Shown in pieces: positions 8,771-19,800 of a DNA stretch of 64,000 nt. The DNA comes from Prevotella sp. Lineage in GTDB: Bacteria; Bacteroidota; Bacteroidia; Bacteroidales; Bacteroidaceae. A program made the translations under genes and the position numbers. Location: contig JAFZRU010000030.1 in NCBI GenBank assembly GCA_017619755.1, positions 1 to 64,000 of the forward strand, in the 5' to 3' direction. Under the pieces are notes generated by a model. The model ran no database searches. It had not been told where the DNA came from and was given only the letters and a program-made list of their open reading frames with translations. Within the stretch, counting starts at the first letter, position 1, and the number at the start of each line of letters is the position of its first letter.

Positions 8771-8821
8771 AAAGTCCTTAAAGACCTTAAAGACCTTAAA
8801 GTCCTTAAAGACCCTAAAGTT
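8771..8821 (+). repeat. Tandem 9-base repeat between nuoH and nuoI
   Basis: Five successive copies of AAAG(T/A)CCTT fill the gap (8771-8779, 8780-8788, 8789-8797, 8798-8806, 8807-8815, the last ending CCT), then a partial AAAGTT. This is the longest spacer inside the otherwise tightly packed operon. No promoter box or terminator is seen in it. Confidence 0.85.
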
Positions 8822-8837
8822 AAAAATAACAGTAAAA

Positions 8838-9368
8838 ATGGAAAACAAATCATATTTCGGCGGCATCCGGGACGGTGTGAAGACGCTCGCGGTGGGTATG
8901 AAAGTCACTCTCAAGGAGTATTTCACGCCCAAATCGACAGAGCAGTACCCGGAGAACCGCAAGACCACGCTCCACATCGCCAAGAGGCATCGCGGGCGCT
9001 TGGTCTTCAAGCGCACGGAGGACGGCGCCTACAAGTGCACCGCCTGCACGCTGTGCGAGAAGGCATGCCCCAACGGCACCATCAAGATTGTCTCCGAGAT
9101 GCGTGTCGATGAGGCCACGGGGAAGAAGAAGCGCTTCCTCCTCGACTACCAATACGACCTTGGCGACTGCATGTTCTGCCAGTTGTGCACCAACGCCTGC
9201 AACTTCGACGCCATCGAGTTCACCAACGACTTTGAGAACAGCACCTTCGACCGCGAGGCGCTCGTGTTGCACCTCGACAAGGAGGTGTACAAGGGAGGCT
9301 CCCTCCCCGGCCTCATCGACGGAGGGGCGCCGCTCGTCATCGGAAAGTTCAACACCAAAACCAAGTAA
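8838..9368 (+). CDS. nuoI: NADH-quinone oxidoreductase subunit I
   Basis: Ferredoxin-like subunit of 176 residues holding two [4Fe-4S] clusters (N6a and N6b) that carry electrons towards NuoB. Both CxxCxxCxxxC motifs are present: KCTACTLCEKACPNGTIKI and CMFCQLCTNACNFDAIEF. With nuoE, nuoF and nuoG missing, this is the most upstream electron carrier encoded in the operon and so the likely docking point for an alternative donor such as ferredoxin (inference). Confidence 0.95.
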   Translation: MENKSYFGGIRDGVKTLAVGMKVTLKEYFTPKSTEQYPENRKTTLHIAKRHRGRLVFKRTEDGAYKCTACTLCEKACPNGTIKIVSEMRVDEATGKKKRFLLDYQYDLGDCMFCQLCTNACNFDAIEFTNDFENSTFDREALVLHLDKEVYKGGSLPGLIDGGAPLVIGKFNTKTK

Positions 9369-9373
9369 GGACC

Positions 9374-9883
9374 ATGGCAAATATCGTAATGTTTTGCATA
9401 TTGGCAGCCGTTATTCTTGTCTCGGCTGTGATTTGCGTCGCCACGAAAAGCTTCATGAGGGCGGCCACGTTCCTCCTCTTCGTGCTTTTCGGTGTCGCCG
9501 GCATTTATTTCCTCATCGACTACACCTTCCTTGGTGCGGCGCAGATCAGCGTCTATGCCGGAGGTGTCACCATGCTCTACATCTTCGCCATCCAGCTCGT
9601 CTCCAAACGCACGCTGCAGGGCCTCACCGAGCGCCTCAAGGGCGGCAAGATGGTGGCCGGCGCACTCGCCGCGCTTGTGGGATTTGCCATGGTGATGGTC
9701 ATTCTCCTCAAGCAGAAGTTTCTCACCCTGGCCATCCCCAATGAGGAGGTGCCCATGGAGCAGGTCGGCAACACCCTCATGGGGGCTGGAAAATACCAGT
9801 ACGTGCTGCCCTTCGAGTTCATCTCCGTCTTCCTTTTGGCATGCATCATCGGTGGAATAGTCATTTCAAGAAAGGATAAGTAA
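9374..9883 (+). CDS. nuoJ: NADH-quinone oxidoreductase subunit J
   Basis: Membrane subunit of 169 residues with about five transmembrane helices. The block YAGGVTMLYIFAIQLVSKRT around the family's pi-bulge helix fits NuoJ/ND6. It starts 5 bases after nuoI and ends 1 base before nuoK, so the three are probably translated together. Confidence 0.93.
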   Translation: MANIVMFCILAAVILVSAVICVATKSFMRAATFLLFVLFGVAGIYFLIDYTFLGAAQISVYAGGVTMLYIFAIQLVSKRTLQGLTERLKGGKMVAGALAALVGFAMVMVILLKQKFLTLAIPNEEVPMEQVGNTLMGAGKYQYVLPFEFISVFLLACIIGGIVISRKDK

Positions 9884-9884
9884 C

Positions 9885-10193
9885 ATGATACCAGTAGAAT
9901 ATTTCCTCGTATTAAGCACGCTGCTGTTTTTCATCGGCGTCTTCGGATTTGTCACCAGGAGAAACCTTATCACCATGCTTATCTCCACCGAGCTGATCCT
10001 CAACGCCGTGGATTTGAATTTCGCCGTATTCAACCGGCTGCTCTTCCCGGGACAACTTGAAGGCTTCTTCTTCACCCTCTTCTCCATTGGCGTGGCTGCA
10101 GCGGAGACCGCTGTCGCCGTCGCCATCATCATCAATGTGTATCGCAGGTTCCATAGCGACCAGGTCACCAGCATTGAGAACATGAAACTATAA
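9885..10193 (+). CDS. nuoK: NADH-quinone oxidoreductase subunit K
   Basis: Small membrane subunit of 102 residues with three transmembrane helices. GVFGFVTRRNLITMLISTELILNAVDLNF carries the conserved buried glutamates that form part of the proton path (MrpC/ND4L homology). Position and spacing after nuoJ are canonical. Confidence 0.95.
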   Translation: MIPVEYFLVLSTLLFFIGVFGFVTRRNLITMLISTELILNAVDLNFAVFNRLLFPGQLEGFFFTLFSIGVAAAETAVAVAIIINVYRRFHSDQVTSIENMKL

Positions 10194-10216
10194 CCCCGTT
10201 CAACCTATTAAGAAAT

Positions 10217-12199
10217 ATGGATTACAGTTATGCTTTTCTGATACTTCTCCTGCCGGCGCTCTCCTTCCTCGTGCTGGGGCTTTGCGGCATGAAGATGTCT
10301 CACAAGGTGGCGGGACTTGTTGGCACCACGTCGCTGGCCATCGTCACCGTCCTGTCTTATTACACGGCATTCAAATACTTTGGAGCACCGAGGCTTGACG
10401 ACGGGGCATATCCCGCCATCGTGCCTTTCAACTTCACCTGGCTGCCTCTCGGGAGGCTCAGCTTCGACATGGGCATGCTGCTCGACCCGTTGTCGGTGGT
10501 CATGCTCATTGTCATCTCCACGGTGAGTCTCATGGTGCATATCTATTCCTTCGGCTACATGCACGGCGAGAAGGGCTTCCAGCGTTACTACGCCTTCCTC
10601 TCGCTCTTCACCATGTCGATGCTCGGCTTGGTGGTGGCCACCAACATCTTCCAGATGTACCTCTTCTGGGAGTTGGTGGGTGTGAGCTCCTACTTGCTCA
10701 TCGGCTTCTACTATCAGTTGCACACCGCCGTGGCCGCTTCCAAGAAGGCGTTCATCGTCACTAGGTTTGCCGATATGTTCTTCCTCATCGGTATCCTCAT
10801 CTTCGGCTACTACACCGGCTCCTTCAGTTTCACCTTCGTCAACAACATCGACGCTGCCGGTATGGCCGTCTGTGAGCCGACGAGGGCGATGGCTGCCGGT
10901 GGGTTCATACTCCCCACGGCCTTGGTGCTGATGTTCATCGGTGGTGCTGGCAAGAGTGCCATGTTCCCCCTGCACATCTGGCTGCCTGACGCCATGGAGG
11001 GTCCGACACCTGTCTCGGCGCTCATCCACGCCGCCACGATGGTGGTGGCCGGCGTCTTCCAGGTGGCGCGCATGTTCCCGCTGTGGATTGAATATGCCCC
11101 GCAGGCCCTGCCCATCGTGGTGTGGGTGGGCGTGTTCACCGCGTTCTACGCCGCCGCCGTGGCATGTGCGCAGACCGACATCAAGCGTGTGCTGGCCTTC
11201 TCCACCATCTCGCAGATTGCCTTCATGATGGTGGCTTTGGGCGTGTGCTTGCCCGGTCATCACGGTGCCGTGCTTGACAACCACGCACAGTTGGGTTACA
11301 TGGCTTCCATGTTCCACCTCTTCACCCACGCCATGTTCAAGGCCTGCCTCTTCCTCTGCGCCGGTTGCGTCATCCATGCCGTGCACTCCAACGAGATGGC
11401 CTACATGGGCGGGCTGCGCAAATACATGCCCATCACCCATGCCACCTTCCTCATCAGCTGTCTGGCCATCGCCGGCATCCCCTTGTTCTCGGGATTCAGT
11501 TCAAAGGACGAGATTGTCACCGCTTGCTTCGAGTACAGCCCCTGGGTGGGATGGATCATGACAGGTGTTGCCGCCATGACGGCGTTCTACATGTTCCGCC
11601 TCTATTACGGCATCTTCTGGGGCACGGAGAACAAGGAGGCGCACGAGCATCACACTCCGCACGAGGCCCCGGCTTCCATGACGGTGCCGCTCATCATCCT
11701 CTCGGTCATCACCGTGGGTGTGGGTATTTACACCACCTTGGCAGGATTCCTCGGATGGGGCGGCAGCTTCGGCTCCTTTGTCTCCGCCACGGGTGAGGAC
11801 TACACCATCCATTTCAACTCCACGGTGGCCATCACCTCCACGGTCATCGCCATCTTGAGCATCTGCCTCGCCACCTATATTTATAAGGGAGAGCGGCAGC
11901 CCATCGCCGACAAGCTCTACGCCGCCATGCCCAAGCTCCACCGTGCCGCCTACAAGCGGTTCTATATGGACGAGGTGTGGCTCTTCGTCACGCACAAGAT
12001 CATCTTCAACCTTGTCTCCAAGCCCATTGCCTGGTTCGACCGCCACGTCATCGACGGGACGTTCAACTTCATGGCCTGGGGCACCAGCGAGGCGGGCGAG
12101 AGCATTCGCGGATGGCAGAGCGGCGATGTTCGCCAGTATGCCATCTGGTTCCTCACCGGCAGCGTGGCCATCACATTGTTATTGTTATGTGCATTGTAA
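10217..12199 (+). CDS. nuoL: NADH-quinone oxidoreductase subunit L
   Basis: Distal antiporter-like pump subunit of 660 residues, usual length, with many transmembrane helices and the C-terminal lateral helix region. Diagnostic segments are FWELVGVSSYLLIGFYY (catalytic Glu in TM5), AGKSAMFPLHIWLPDAMEGPTPVSALIHAATMVVAGVF and the lysine-containing block further on. It pumps ions coupled to quinone reduction. Confidence 0.96.
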   Translation: MDYSYAFLILLLPALSFLVLGLCGMKMSHKVAGLVGTTSLAIVTVLSYYTAFKYFGAPRLDDGAYPAIVPFNFTWLPLGRLSFDMGMLLDPLSVVMLIVISTVSLMVHIYSFGYMHGEKGFQRYYAFLSLFTMSMLGLVVATNIFQMYLFWELVGVSSYLLIGFYYQLHTAVAASKKAFIVTRFADMFFLIGILIFGYYTGSFSFTFVNNIDAAGMAVCEPTRAMAAGGFILPTALVLMFIGGAGKSAMFPLHIWLPDAMEGPTPVSALIHAATMVVAGVFQVARMFPLWIEYAPQALPIVVWVGVFTAFYAAAVACAQTDIKRVLAFSTISQIAFMMVALGVCLPGHHGAVLDNHAQLGYMASMFHLFTHAMFKACLFLCAGCVIHAVHSNEMAYMGGLRKYMPITHATFLISCLAIAGIPLFSGFSSKDEIVTACFEYSPWVGWIMTGVAAMTAFYMFRLYYGIFWGTENKEAHEHHTPHEAPASMTVPLIILSVITVGVGIYTTLAGFLGWGGSFGSFVSATGEDYTIHFNSTVAITSTVIAILSICLATYIYKGERQPIADKLYAAMPKLHRAAYKRFYMDEVWLFVTHKIIFNLVSKPIAWFDRHVIDGTFNFMAWGTSEAGESIRGWQSGDVRQYAIWFLTGSVAITLLLLCAL

Positions 12200-12211
12200 A
12201 AAAGTGAAGAA

Positions 12212-13717
12212 ATGAATATACTATCTTTATTTGTTCTCATTCCCGTGCTGATGCTGCTTGGCCTTTGGGTGGCCCGCACGCTCAATCAAGTACGCACGGT
12301 GATGGTGGTGGGGGCGTCCCTGCTCTTGGTATTGTCCATCTACCTGACCATCGATTTCATTCACCTGAGGTCATCGCATCCGGCCGACCTCGAACCGATG
12401 CTTTATGTTGCCAGCGTGGAGTGGTTCAAGCCGTTGCACATCTGCTATTCCGTGGGTGTTGACGGCATCTCCGTCGTCATGCTGCTGCTGTCGAGCATCA
12501 TCGTCTTCACCGGCACCTTTGCCTCCTGGCAGTTGAAGCCACTCACCAAGGAGTATTTCCTCTGGTTCACGCTTCTCAGTTCCGGTGTCTTCGGCTTCTT
12601 CATCAGCACCGACATGTTCACCATGTTCATGTTCTACGAGGTGGCCCTCATCCCCATGTACCTGCTCATCGGCGTGTGGGGCAGCGGCGCCAAGGAGTAT
12701 TCAGCCATGAAGCTCACCCTCATGCTCATGGGTGGTTCGGCCCTCCTCATCCTCGGCATCCTCGGCATCTACTTCTTCAGCGGGGCCTCCACGATGAACG
12801 TCATCGAGATAGCCCAGCACAACGCGCTGCCGGGCATGGAGATCAACCACCATGTGCAGAACATCCTCTTCCCCTTCGTCTTCATCGGTTTCGGTGTGCT
12901 CGGGGCCCTCTTCCCGTTCCACACTTGGAGTCCCGACGGTCATGCTTCGGCGCCCACCGCCGTCTCCATGCTCCACGCCGGTGTGTTGATGAAGCTCGGA
13001 GGCTATGGCTGTTTCCGCATCGCCATGTTCCTGCTCCCCCATGCGGCACAGGAACTGTCGTGGATCTTCATCATCCTCACCACCATCTCTGTGGTATATG
13101 GAGCGCTCTCAGCTTGTGTGCAGACGGACTTGAAGTACATCAACGCCTACTCCTCCGTCTCCCACTGCGGCCTGGTGCTTTTCGCCATCCTCATGATGAC
13201 GCGCACCTCTTGCACCGGCGCCATCATCCAGATGCTCTCCCACGGCCTCATGACAGCCCTCTTCTTCGCCCTCATCGGTATGATTTACGGGCGCACGCAC
13301 ACGCGTGACGTGAGGAAGTTGGGTGGACTGATGAAAATCATGCCTTTCCTCGCCGTGGGCTATGTCCTGGCAGGTCTGGCCAACCTCGGCTTGCCGGGCT
13401 TCTCCGGCTTCGTGGCCGAGATGACCATCTTCGTGGGCTCCTTCGAGAACAACGACGTCTTCCACCGCACGGCCACCATCATCGCTTGCGGCTCCATCGT
13501 CGTCACCGCCGTCTATATCCTGCGTGTGGTGGGAAAGATTCTCTATCAGAAGGTGGCCGACCCGCACTATGAGCATCTCACCGATGCCACATGGGACGAG
13601 CGGGTGGCCGTTTGCTGCCTCATCTTCTGCGTTGCCGGCCTCGGCTTGTTCCCCCTCTGGGCAAGCAATGTCATCTCCGACGCCGTGGCTCCCATCCTCA
13701 CCGTCATTCATCCTTAA
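12212..13717 (+). CDS. nuoM: NADH-quinone oxidoreductase subunit M
   Basis: Second antiporter-like pump subunit, 501 residues. FMFYEVALIPMYLLIGVWG holds the conserved glutamate, and FPFHTWSPDGHASAPTAVSMLHAGVLMKLGGYG is the classic NuoM signature. It follows nuoL by 12 bases. Confidence 0.96.
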   Translation: MNILSLFVLIPVLMLLGLWVARTLNQVRTVMVVGASLLLVLSIYLTIDFIHLRSSHPADLEPMLYVASVEWFKPLHICYSVGVDGISVVMLLLSSIIVFTGTFASWQLKPLTKEYFLWFTLLSSGVFGFFISTDMFTMFMFYEVALIPMYLLIGVWGSGAKEYSAMKLTLMLMGGSALLILGILGIYFFSGASTMNVIEIAQHNALPGMEINHHVQNILFPFVFIGFGVLGALFPFHTWSPDGHASAPTAVSMLHAGVLMKLGGYGCFRIAMFLLPHAAQELSWIFIILTTISVVYGALSACVQTDLKYINAYSSVSHCGLVLFAILMMTRTSCTGAIIQMLSHGLMTALFFALIGMIYGRTHTRDVRKLGGLMKIMPFLAVGYVLAGLANLGLPGFSGFVAEMTIFVGSFENNDVFHRTATIIACGSIVVTAVYILRVVGKILYQKVADPHYEHLTDATWDERVAVCCLIFCVAGLGLFPLWASNVISDAVAPILTVIHP

Positions 13718-13730
13718 ACACTGAAGAGAA

Positions 13731-15185
13731 ATGAATTACAGTCAATTCCTACATATGATACCAGAGGCCGTGTTGATGGCCGTCTTAGTAGTGCTGTTCA
13801 TCGCCGACTTCGCGTCCGACAAGGACGAGCGCCGGCCATGGTTCAACCTCTTCGCCACAGTGCTTTTCGGTTTCCTCACGCTGGTCTGCGCCCTTCCCTT
13901 GGCGCCGCGGACGGCGTTCGGAGGGATGTATGTCTCCAACGACTCCGTGCAGGTGATGAAGGCCATCCTCGCCCTCGCCACGCTCATCGTTGTCATCATG
14001 AGCCGGCAGTGGATTTCCCGCGAGGAGGGTCGTCATCGTGAGGGCGAGTTCTACATGCTCGTCGCTTCCACGCTGCTCGGCATGTTCATGATGATGTCGG
14101 CAGGGCATTTCCTTATGTTCTACCTCGGCTTGGAGATGGCTTCCATCCCCATGGCGTGCCTCGTGGCACTTGACAAGCACCGCAACAACTCCGCCGAGGG
14201 TGCGGCCAAGTACATCCTCACGGCGGCATTCTCCAGCGGCGTGATGCTCTTCGGTCTCTCGTTCATCTACGGGGCTTGTGGAACGCTCTATTTCGGCGAC
14301 GTGTCGGCCAACCTTCACGCCAACACGCTCACCATCATGGGCATGGTGTTCTTCTTCAGCGGTCTGGGCTTCAAGATTTCCTTGGTGCCATTCCACTTCT
14401 GGACAGCCGATGCCTACGAGGGTGCGCCCACCGTCGTCACCGGATACCTTAGCGTCGTCTCAAAGGGTGCTGCGGCCTTCACCTTCGCAGCCATCCTCTT
14501 CAAGGTCTTCCCGGCGCTCTACACACAGTGGCACTATTTCCTCTACATCGTCATCGTGCTCAGTATCACCGTGGCCAACCTCTTCGCCATCCGTCAGAAG
14601 GACCTCAAGCGCTTCATGGCCTACAGCTCCATCTCGCAGGCCGGCTACATCATGCTGGCCATCACTGGCGAGCAGACAATGGGCATCACCGCGCTCTCGT
14701 TCTACGTCCTGGTGTATGTGGTGGCCAACCTGGCCGTCTTCTCCGTCATCAGCGTAGTGGAGCAGAACAATGGAGGCGTGACTAACATGGATGCTTACGA
14801 CGGCTTCTACACCACCAACCCGAAGCTCTCGTTGCTCATGACCATCGCGCTCTTCTCCCTCGCCGGCATACCGCCTTTCGCCGGTATGTTCAGCAAGTTC
14901 TTTGTCTTCATGGCGGGCGTGAGCGGACATACCTTCGACACGAGGATAGGTACGTTGGCGTATCTCGTCGTCTTCATCGCATTGGTCAACACCGTGGTAA
15001 GCCTTTACTACTATTTGCTCATCGTCAAGGCCATGTACATCAAGAAGACGGAAACACCACTGCCCACCTTCCGCAGTGACAAGAACACCAAGCTGGCCCT
15101 CGCGCTATGCACTGCGGGCATCGCCGCATTCGGCATCCTCAGTTGCATCTACGAGTGGATTTATTACTCAGCCGACAAGTTCTAA
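13731..15185 (+). CDS. nuoN: NADH-quinone oxidoreductase subunit N
   Basis: Third antiporter-like subunit, 484 residues, last gene of the operon. [20 protein letters not shown] and [34 protein letters not shown] identify NuoN. It starts 13 bases after nuoM and is followed within 20 bases by a strong hairpin, so the operon ends here without any nuoE, nuoF or nuoG. Confidence 0.96.
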   Translation: MNYSQFLHMIPEAVLMAVLVVLFIADFASDKDERRPWFNLFATVLFGFLTLVCALPLAPRTAFGGMYVSNDSVQVMKAILALATLIVVIMSRQWISREEGRHREGEFYMLVASTLLGMFMMMSAGHFLMFYLGLEMASIPMACLVALDKHRNNSAEGAAKYILTAAFSSGVMLFGLSFIYGACGTLYFGDVSANLHANTLTIMGMVFFFSGLGFKISLVPFHFWTADAYEGAPTVVTGYLSVVSKGAAAFTFAAILFKVFPALYTQWHYFLYIVIVLSITVANLFAIRQKDLKRFMAYSSISQAGYIMLAITGEQTMGITALSFYVLVYVVANLAVFSVISVVEQNNGGVTNMDAYDGFYTTNPKLSLLMTIALFSLAGIPPFAGMFSKFFVFMAGVSGHTFDTRIGTLAYLVVFIALVNTVVSLYYYLLIVKAMYIKKTETPLPTFRSDKNTKLALALCTAGIAAFGILSCIYEWIYYSADKF

Positions 15186-15200
15186 TCCAAGTTCTAATCC

Positions 15201-15240
15201 AAAACGGCAGTCCCGACACAGGGGCTGCCGTTTTGATTCT
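15201..15240 (+). terminator. Terminator of the nuo operon
   Basis: Stem 15201-15215 with 15222-15236 (one mismatch) around a short loop ends in GTTTTGATTC. It lies just after nuoN. Confidence 0.8.
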
Positions 15241-15708
15241 CCATGCCCAGGACGTCCCTTGTTGCCCCTGCCTGCATATTTCCATAAAACATAATGATTA
15301 TCCACGTCTTTCCGCAAGTGATTCCCAAAAACGCCAAGAGGGCGGGGCTGCTGTAGGGGTGGACTTTATGTCCATCCGCTCGTCCGGTAGAGCGAATATT
15401 CGCGACTTCCAACAAAATATCAAAAGTACGTCCCATTTCACCCTTTACGAAAAAATGCGGATAATCATTGTTTGGGTGTAGACATATGGAGCTGTTATTT
15501 AATTCACTAGTGCATCATACACATTTCCCCCTCGACTTTTTGTGCAAGGATGAACATTATTCATCTTATATTTTCTTTCTTCTTCGCTGTTGAAATAAGA
15601 GTAAAGTCAATGATAACCACTTGCCAATCAGTTGTCAATCTTTCGCCACGATTGTCATTCTCACTTGTTGACAACTGATGTCGTTGATTTACTTGAATGT
15701 TGTATTAT
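15241..15708. repeat. Intergenic region with repeat elements
   Basis: No gene is seen. An 11-base inverted repeat (15293-15303 and 15459-15469) bounds a segment that holds one copy of a palindromic repeat family (15351-15381), which recurs at 21211-21245 and 23734-23850. The layout resembles a small non-autonomous element, but no target duplication was identified. A second inverted repeat, CAGTTGTCAA (15629-15638) with its complement at 15668-15677, lies nearer to the pseudogene. Confidence 0.6.
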
Positions 15709-16797
15709 TCATACCTCTTTTAGTAGGAAAGCCATGTACAAGGGTATGGTGAGCAGTTGGGCGTTTCTTCCGATATTGTAGTCACCAAGTTTTATGGCGT
15801 TTGTGATATGATATTTGTCGGGATGCCCCAGTACCGTGCGCATAGACTTGGCGTTGCCTGTGGTAGCCTTGCATTCAACGGGTGTGCATAGACCCTTGTA
15901 GCGAATGAGGAAATCAAGTTCCACACCACCATCTTTATGGAAGTAATATAGTTTGCGCCCCATCTTGCTAAAAATGTCGGCCACAAGGTTCTCGGCAATG
16001 GCACCTTTATAACTGTATAGGTTGCCTTGCAAAATGCTTGACTGTGAGCCTTCTTCCAACATTAAGACAAGCAGACCGATGTCAGACATATACACTTTGA
16101 ATTCACTTTGTATCCGGTTTCCGTCGAGGGGTAGTTCTGTCATATCCGTATTGTAGCATCTATGAATGATGCTGGCATCTTCAATCCATTGAAGGCTTCC
16201 AGCATAGTTTCGTCCTCTGCCTCCTGGACGTACTACGGAGTAGGAGAATTTCTTGTACTTACGAGTCAGTTGTGCCGGTATCGATTCAAAACATTCACGG
16301 ATTCGTGACTTGTCGGCAGGCATCGCATACTTCACCATGTCCGACTTGTATTCATCCACGATGCGTCTCTGCACGGCAAGCACCTTCCCGATTTGTTTTG
16401 TCTCGATGAAGGTGGTCACGACCTCCGGCATACCACCCACCACGACATACTGATGAAGCAGCTCCCGAAATCTGTCATGCAAGGCCTCTTCAATAGGTAT
16501 TTCACTATTCAGGCATTTCTGCAGGTATTCCAAGTGTATGTCTTTCATACCATTGGCCCACAGCCACTCTTCAAAGTCCATCGGGTGCATAGAGACAATA
16601 TCCTCAAAGCCTACAGGGATGGAGGCTTCTTCCTCCTCTTTACTTTCTTCCTTGGTCTTGTAACCATTCACACCAAGAAGAGAACCCGTACACATCACTT
16701 CATATCTTCCATCAAGATAGAAATATTTTTCGGGAACTCCTTGCTTTGGGGCAGTCCTGTATCTCGTCGAAGACACTTCTTCTTCAAACCCCCACAT
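15709..16797 (-). pseudogene. Decayed AAA-family ATPase with DUF4143 domain
   Basis: Residues from about RYEVMCTGSLLGVNGY onward match the second half of Bacteroidetes AAA_14/DUF4143 ATPases, including the C-terminal nuclease-like core (AENLVADIFSKMG..LYYFHKDGGVELDFLI...PVECKA). The Walker A half is missing. The Walker B part can still be read just upstream, but in another frame: VFDEIQDCPKARSS, about 16752-16786. That frame stops at once on its 5' side, and a frameshift near the A-run at about 16733-16738 separates it from the rest. The gene is therefore 5'-truncated and frameshifted. The AT-rich composition differs from the nuo genes. Confidence 0.8.
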
Positions 16798-16844
16798 CTT
16801 ACTAAAAAATCTGCATAAAGAGTCATGGTTTGATAAAAAAGTCG

Positions 16845-16852
16845 TATCTTTG
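16845..16852 (+). promoter_or_regulatory. -7 element before the GH128-like gene
   Basis: TATCTTTG lies 28 bases before the ATG at 16881. No TTTG is found at the expected -33 spacing. The box lies after the in-frame TTG at 16830, which argues against that upstream start. Confidence 0.55.
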
Positions 16853-16880
16853 CAAACAATCCTACTTTCTAATAACCTTT

Positions 16881-19800
16881 ATGATGAAATCAATGTTGAC
16901 ACTCTCAAAACACCGCCTTGCCTTGTTGCTCGCCACCGTGCTTGCATGGGGCATGCACACCGTGCCTTCCATGGCCATCACCCGCTCACTCACTTACAAC
17001 GGCTCTACGCTCAACACCACCACCAACAGCAAGACCACCGTGACGGAGGTGACGTCCGACATCACCCTGAGCAACGCCATCGACTATGTCATCACCACCC
17101 AGGAGGGAAAGACCGCCATGACAGCCACCATCGACATCACAGACGGACGGTCAACGGTGATTTTCGCCAACATCAGACCTTCAAACGTGCAGGCAAACTG
17201 GCTGCGCTTCATCAAGGTGAACGGCGTGGCGGCAGCCGATGGCACCAACTGCCGCGTGGATACGTGGCGACACGGCACCATCGTGTTGCCCTATCCAGTG
17301 AACTGCCACCCCCTCACCGTATATGTCGGCACCGGGGCTACCGGAACGTCTGCCAACCACTATGAGGTGAACACCGCCTACAACCAATTGGGTGACTTCG
17401 ACAATGCCATTCAAAGTTTTACCCTCAAACGAGGATACATGGTGACCATGGCCAACCATGCTGACGGCACTGGTTACAGCCATTGCTTCATAGCCAACGA
17501 CGGGGACATCACCGTCACCCTGCCCAAGGACATGAGGAAAAGTGTCAGCTTTTTAAGGATATTCCGTTGGCGGTGGCCCGCCAAGAAAGGCTATGCCGGA
17601 CGTACAATGACCCCCATGGGCCTTATGCGCGTCTCATGGTACTATCAGTGGAACGCGGAGGTGTATCAGGATGCCGACTACGACTATGTGCCGCAACGGC
17701 ACCACGAGAACGGCACCACATACAACGGGAAAGCCACATACGCCTGGCCATCCTGGGGAGCCATCGACCCGCTGCCCTCCGCGCACGTGTTAGGTGTGAA
17801 TGAGCCGGACAACACCAGCGGCAGCGAGATGTATATGACAGTGCCAGACCTCATCAAACTGCACAGCGAATACTTGCGTACAGGCAAGCGCATTGGCACC
17901 TTCGCCACATGCAACCCCAATACCCAATGGGTGAAGGAATACGTGGACTCCTGCGAGGCCCGCAACTACCGCGTGGATTTCGTCGCCACACACTACTACA
18001 TCGGTGGACAGACACCCGAGGCATGCATCAACTCACTCAAGTCGCTCTACGACGCCACAGGGCTTCCCGTGTGGTGTACGGAATGGAACAACGGGGCTAA
18101 CTGGACCACGGAGACCAGGTTTTACACCGACTCCCTGAAAGCGTGGTACACCTGGGGGAGCGGCGACGACCAGAAGATGAACGGCATCTGGCTGCGCGAC
18201 GTGCTGAAAAGGGCCGACTATGCCGCAAACACCGGGTGGTTGGAGAGGCTGGCCGTGTATAACAATGTGGAGCAGAAAAGATTTGTGCACTGGGAGAGCG
18301 ACGACTTCTGGACCACCGCCGGAGGTCAGCTTTACGGCAGTTACAACAGCGACTTCGCATACAACAAGACCACCGACGTGTGGATGGACTGGCACGACCA
18401 GGGCAACCCGCACCACCTCGCAGGAGGTTACACCACCGACGGTGGCTCCATCCGACTGATGTGGGCCGACCCCAACACCGACTGGACGAAGGCGGTGTAT
18501 GTGCAGCAGCGCACCTCCGGCTCCCTGTGGACCACCCGCGCCACCCTCGGCACCTGCGACGACCTGTGGAGGGAGGTCGTGCTTGATGCGGAGTCCTGCA
18601 CGGGAAACAAGGTGTTCCGCATCTGGGCCATCGATGCCAACGGACAGTCGCACTACAGCAACACCGTCGATTTGACGGAGGCTGAAGCATCGGCGGGATA
18701 TATCAAAATCACCGCCATACCGGCCAATTGCGACGACTATTATTATGTCGTCTGTAGCAAAAGCACACCCGCGCTGTGCTGGACACTGGCCGACGCCAGA
18801 CCCACCGACGACTACACCGCGCTGGTGGGAACGGCAAAGACCGACTGGCAGGGTGCCAGCGGCACGACGACGGGCAATGGCATCGCGCTCGTGGAACTAT
18901 ACAACTCTTCCTCCGCCGGAACGAAGATGTCGCAGACCATCAACTACCTGCCCAACGGCCTCTACCGCGCTGTGCTGTACGCCACATCGCACAACGCACG
19001 AGGGGAGGACGGTGCCACCCTCAACGGCACGCGCAGCGACGTGGCATACGTCTTCGCAACAGCCGGAGGACAGACACAGAAGAGTTATTTCACGGCATCG
19101 GGCATCACGCCGGGCTTTCTTGCCAATGAGCCTCTCGAATGTACCATCAGCAACATTAGGGTGACCAACGGCATGCTTACACTCGGATTAGGCCTTGACC
19201 AGTCTAAGGTGACAGGGTGGCATTGCATACAAATCAAGTCGCTCACCCGCACAGGAGATATCGAAGGTGTGGATGTTGGGCAGTCGGCCTTCAAGGCGGT
19301 GCATTACAACACCATGGCGGAGGCCGGCACCCATCAAGGACAAGTGTGGCAGTTGGAGCCCAACGCGGCTGGGGGCTATTCGCTGCGGAGTCCGGCATGG
19401 CACGACGAGGTGCTGTGCAGTCCCACGGCGAATGTCTTCCAAACCGACGGGAAGACACATCTCGGTACGGAATATAGTGCTTGCCTGCCGGAATACGACG
19501 CCACAAACGACTGCTGGAGGATGAAGAACGTACACCATGCCTCCTACTGTGGAGTGGGCGGTTCGCCGACGGAGGATGCAGAGGTAAGGGGTGATATGAC
19601 CCAAAACTCAGCCGACCAACTGACTATCTATGCCATCAGGAAACTGGATTTCAACCAAAAATACATCGTCGAGAAAGCCAACCACCAAGCCGACTACACG
19701 GTGAACAATCCCGGATTAGGGTGGGGGAGTGTGACCGGCACTCCCTCGGGGAGCGGAAATGTCTCCTACCCGGCATGCTGGACCTTCCAGAAGACTTTCG

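Noticed and set aside
7691-9016. 441-codon antisense frame under nuoH and nuoI, and similar long antisense frames at 10208-11440, 19716-21065, 51783-54143 and 62069-63733
   Set aside because: These lie opposite well-supported genes, are rich in His, Val, Gly and Asp as expected from the complement of GC-rich third positions, and match no family.
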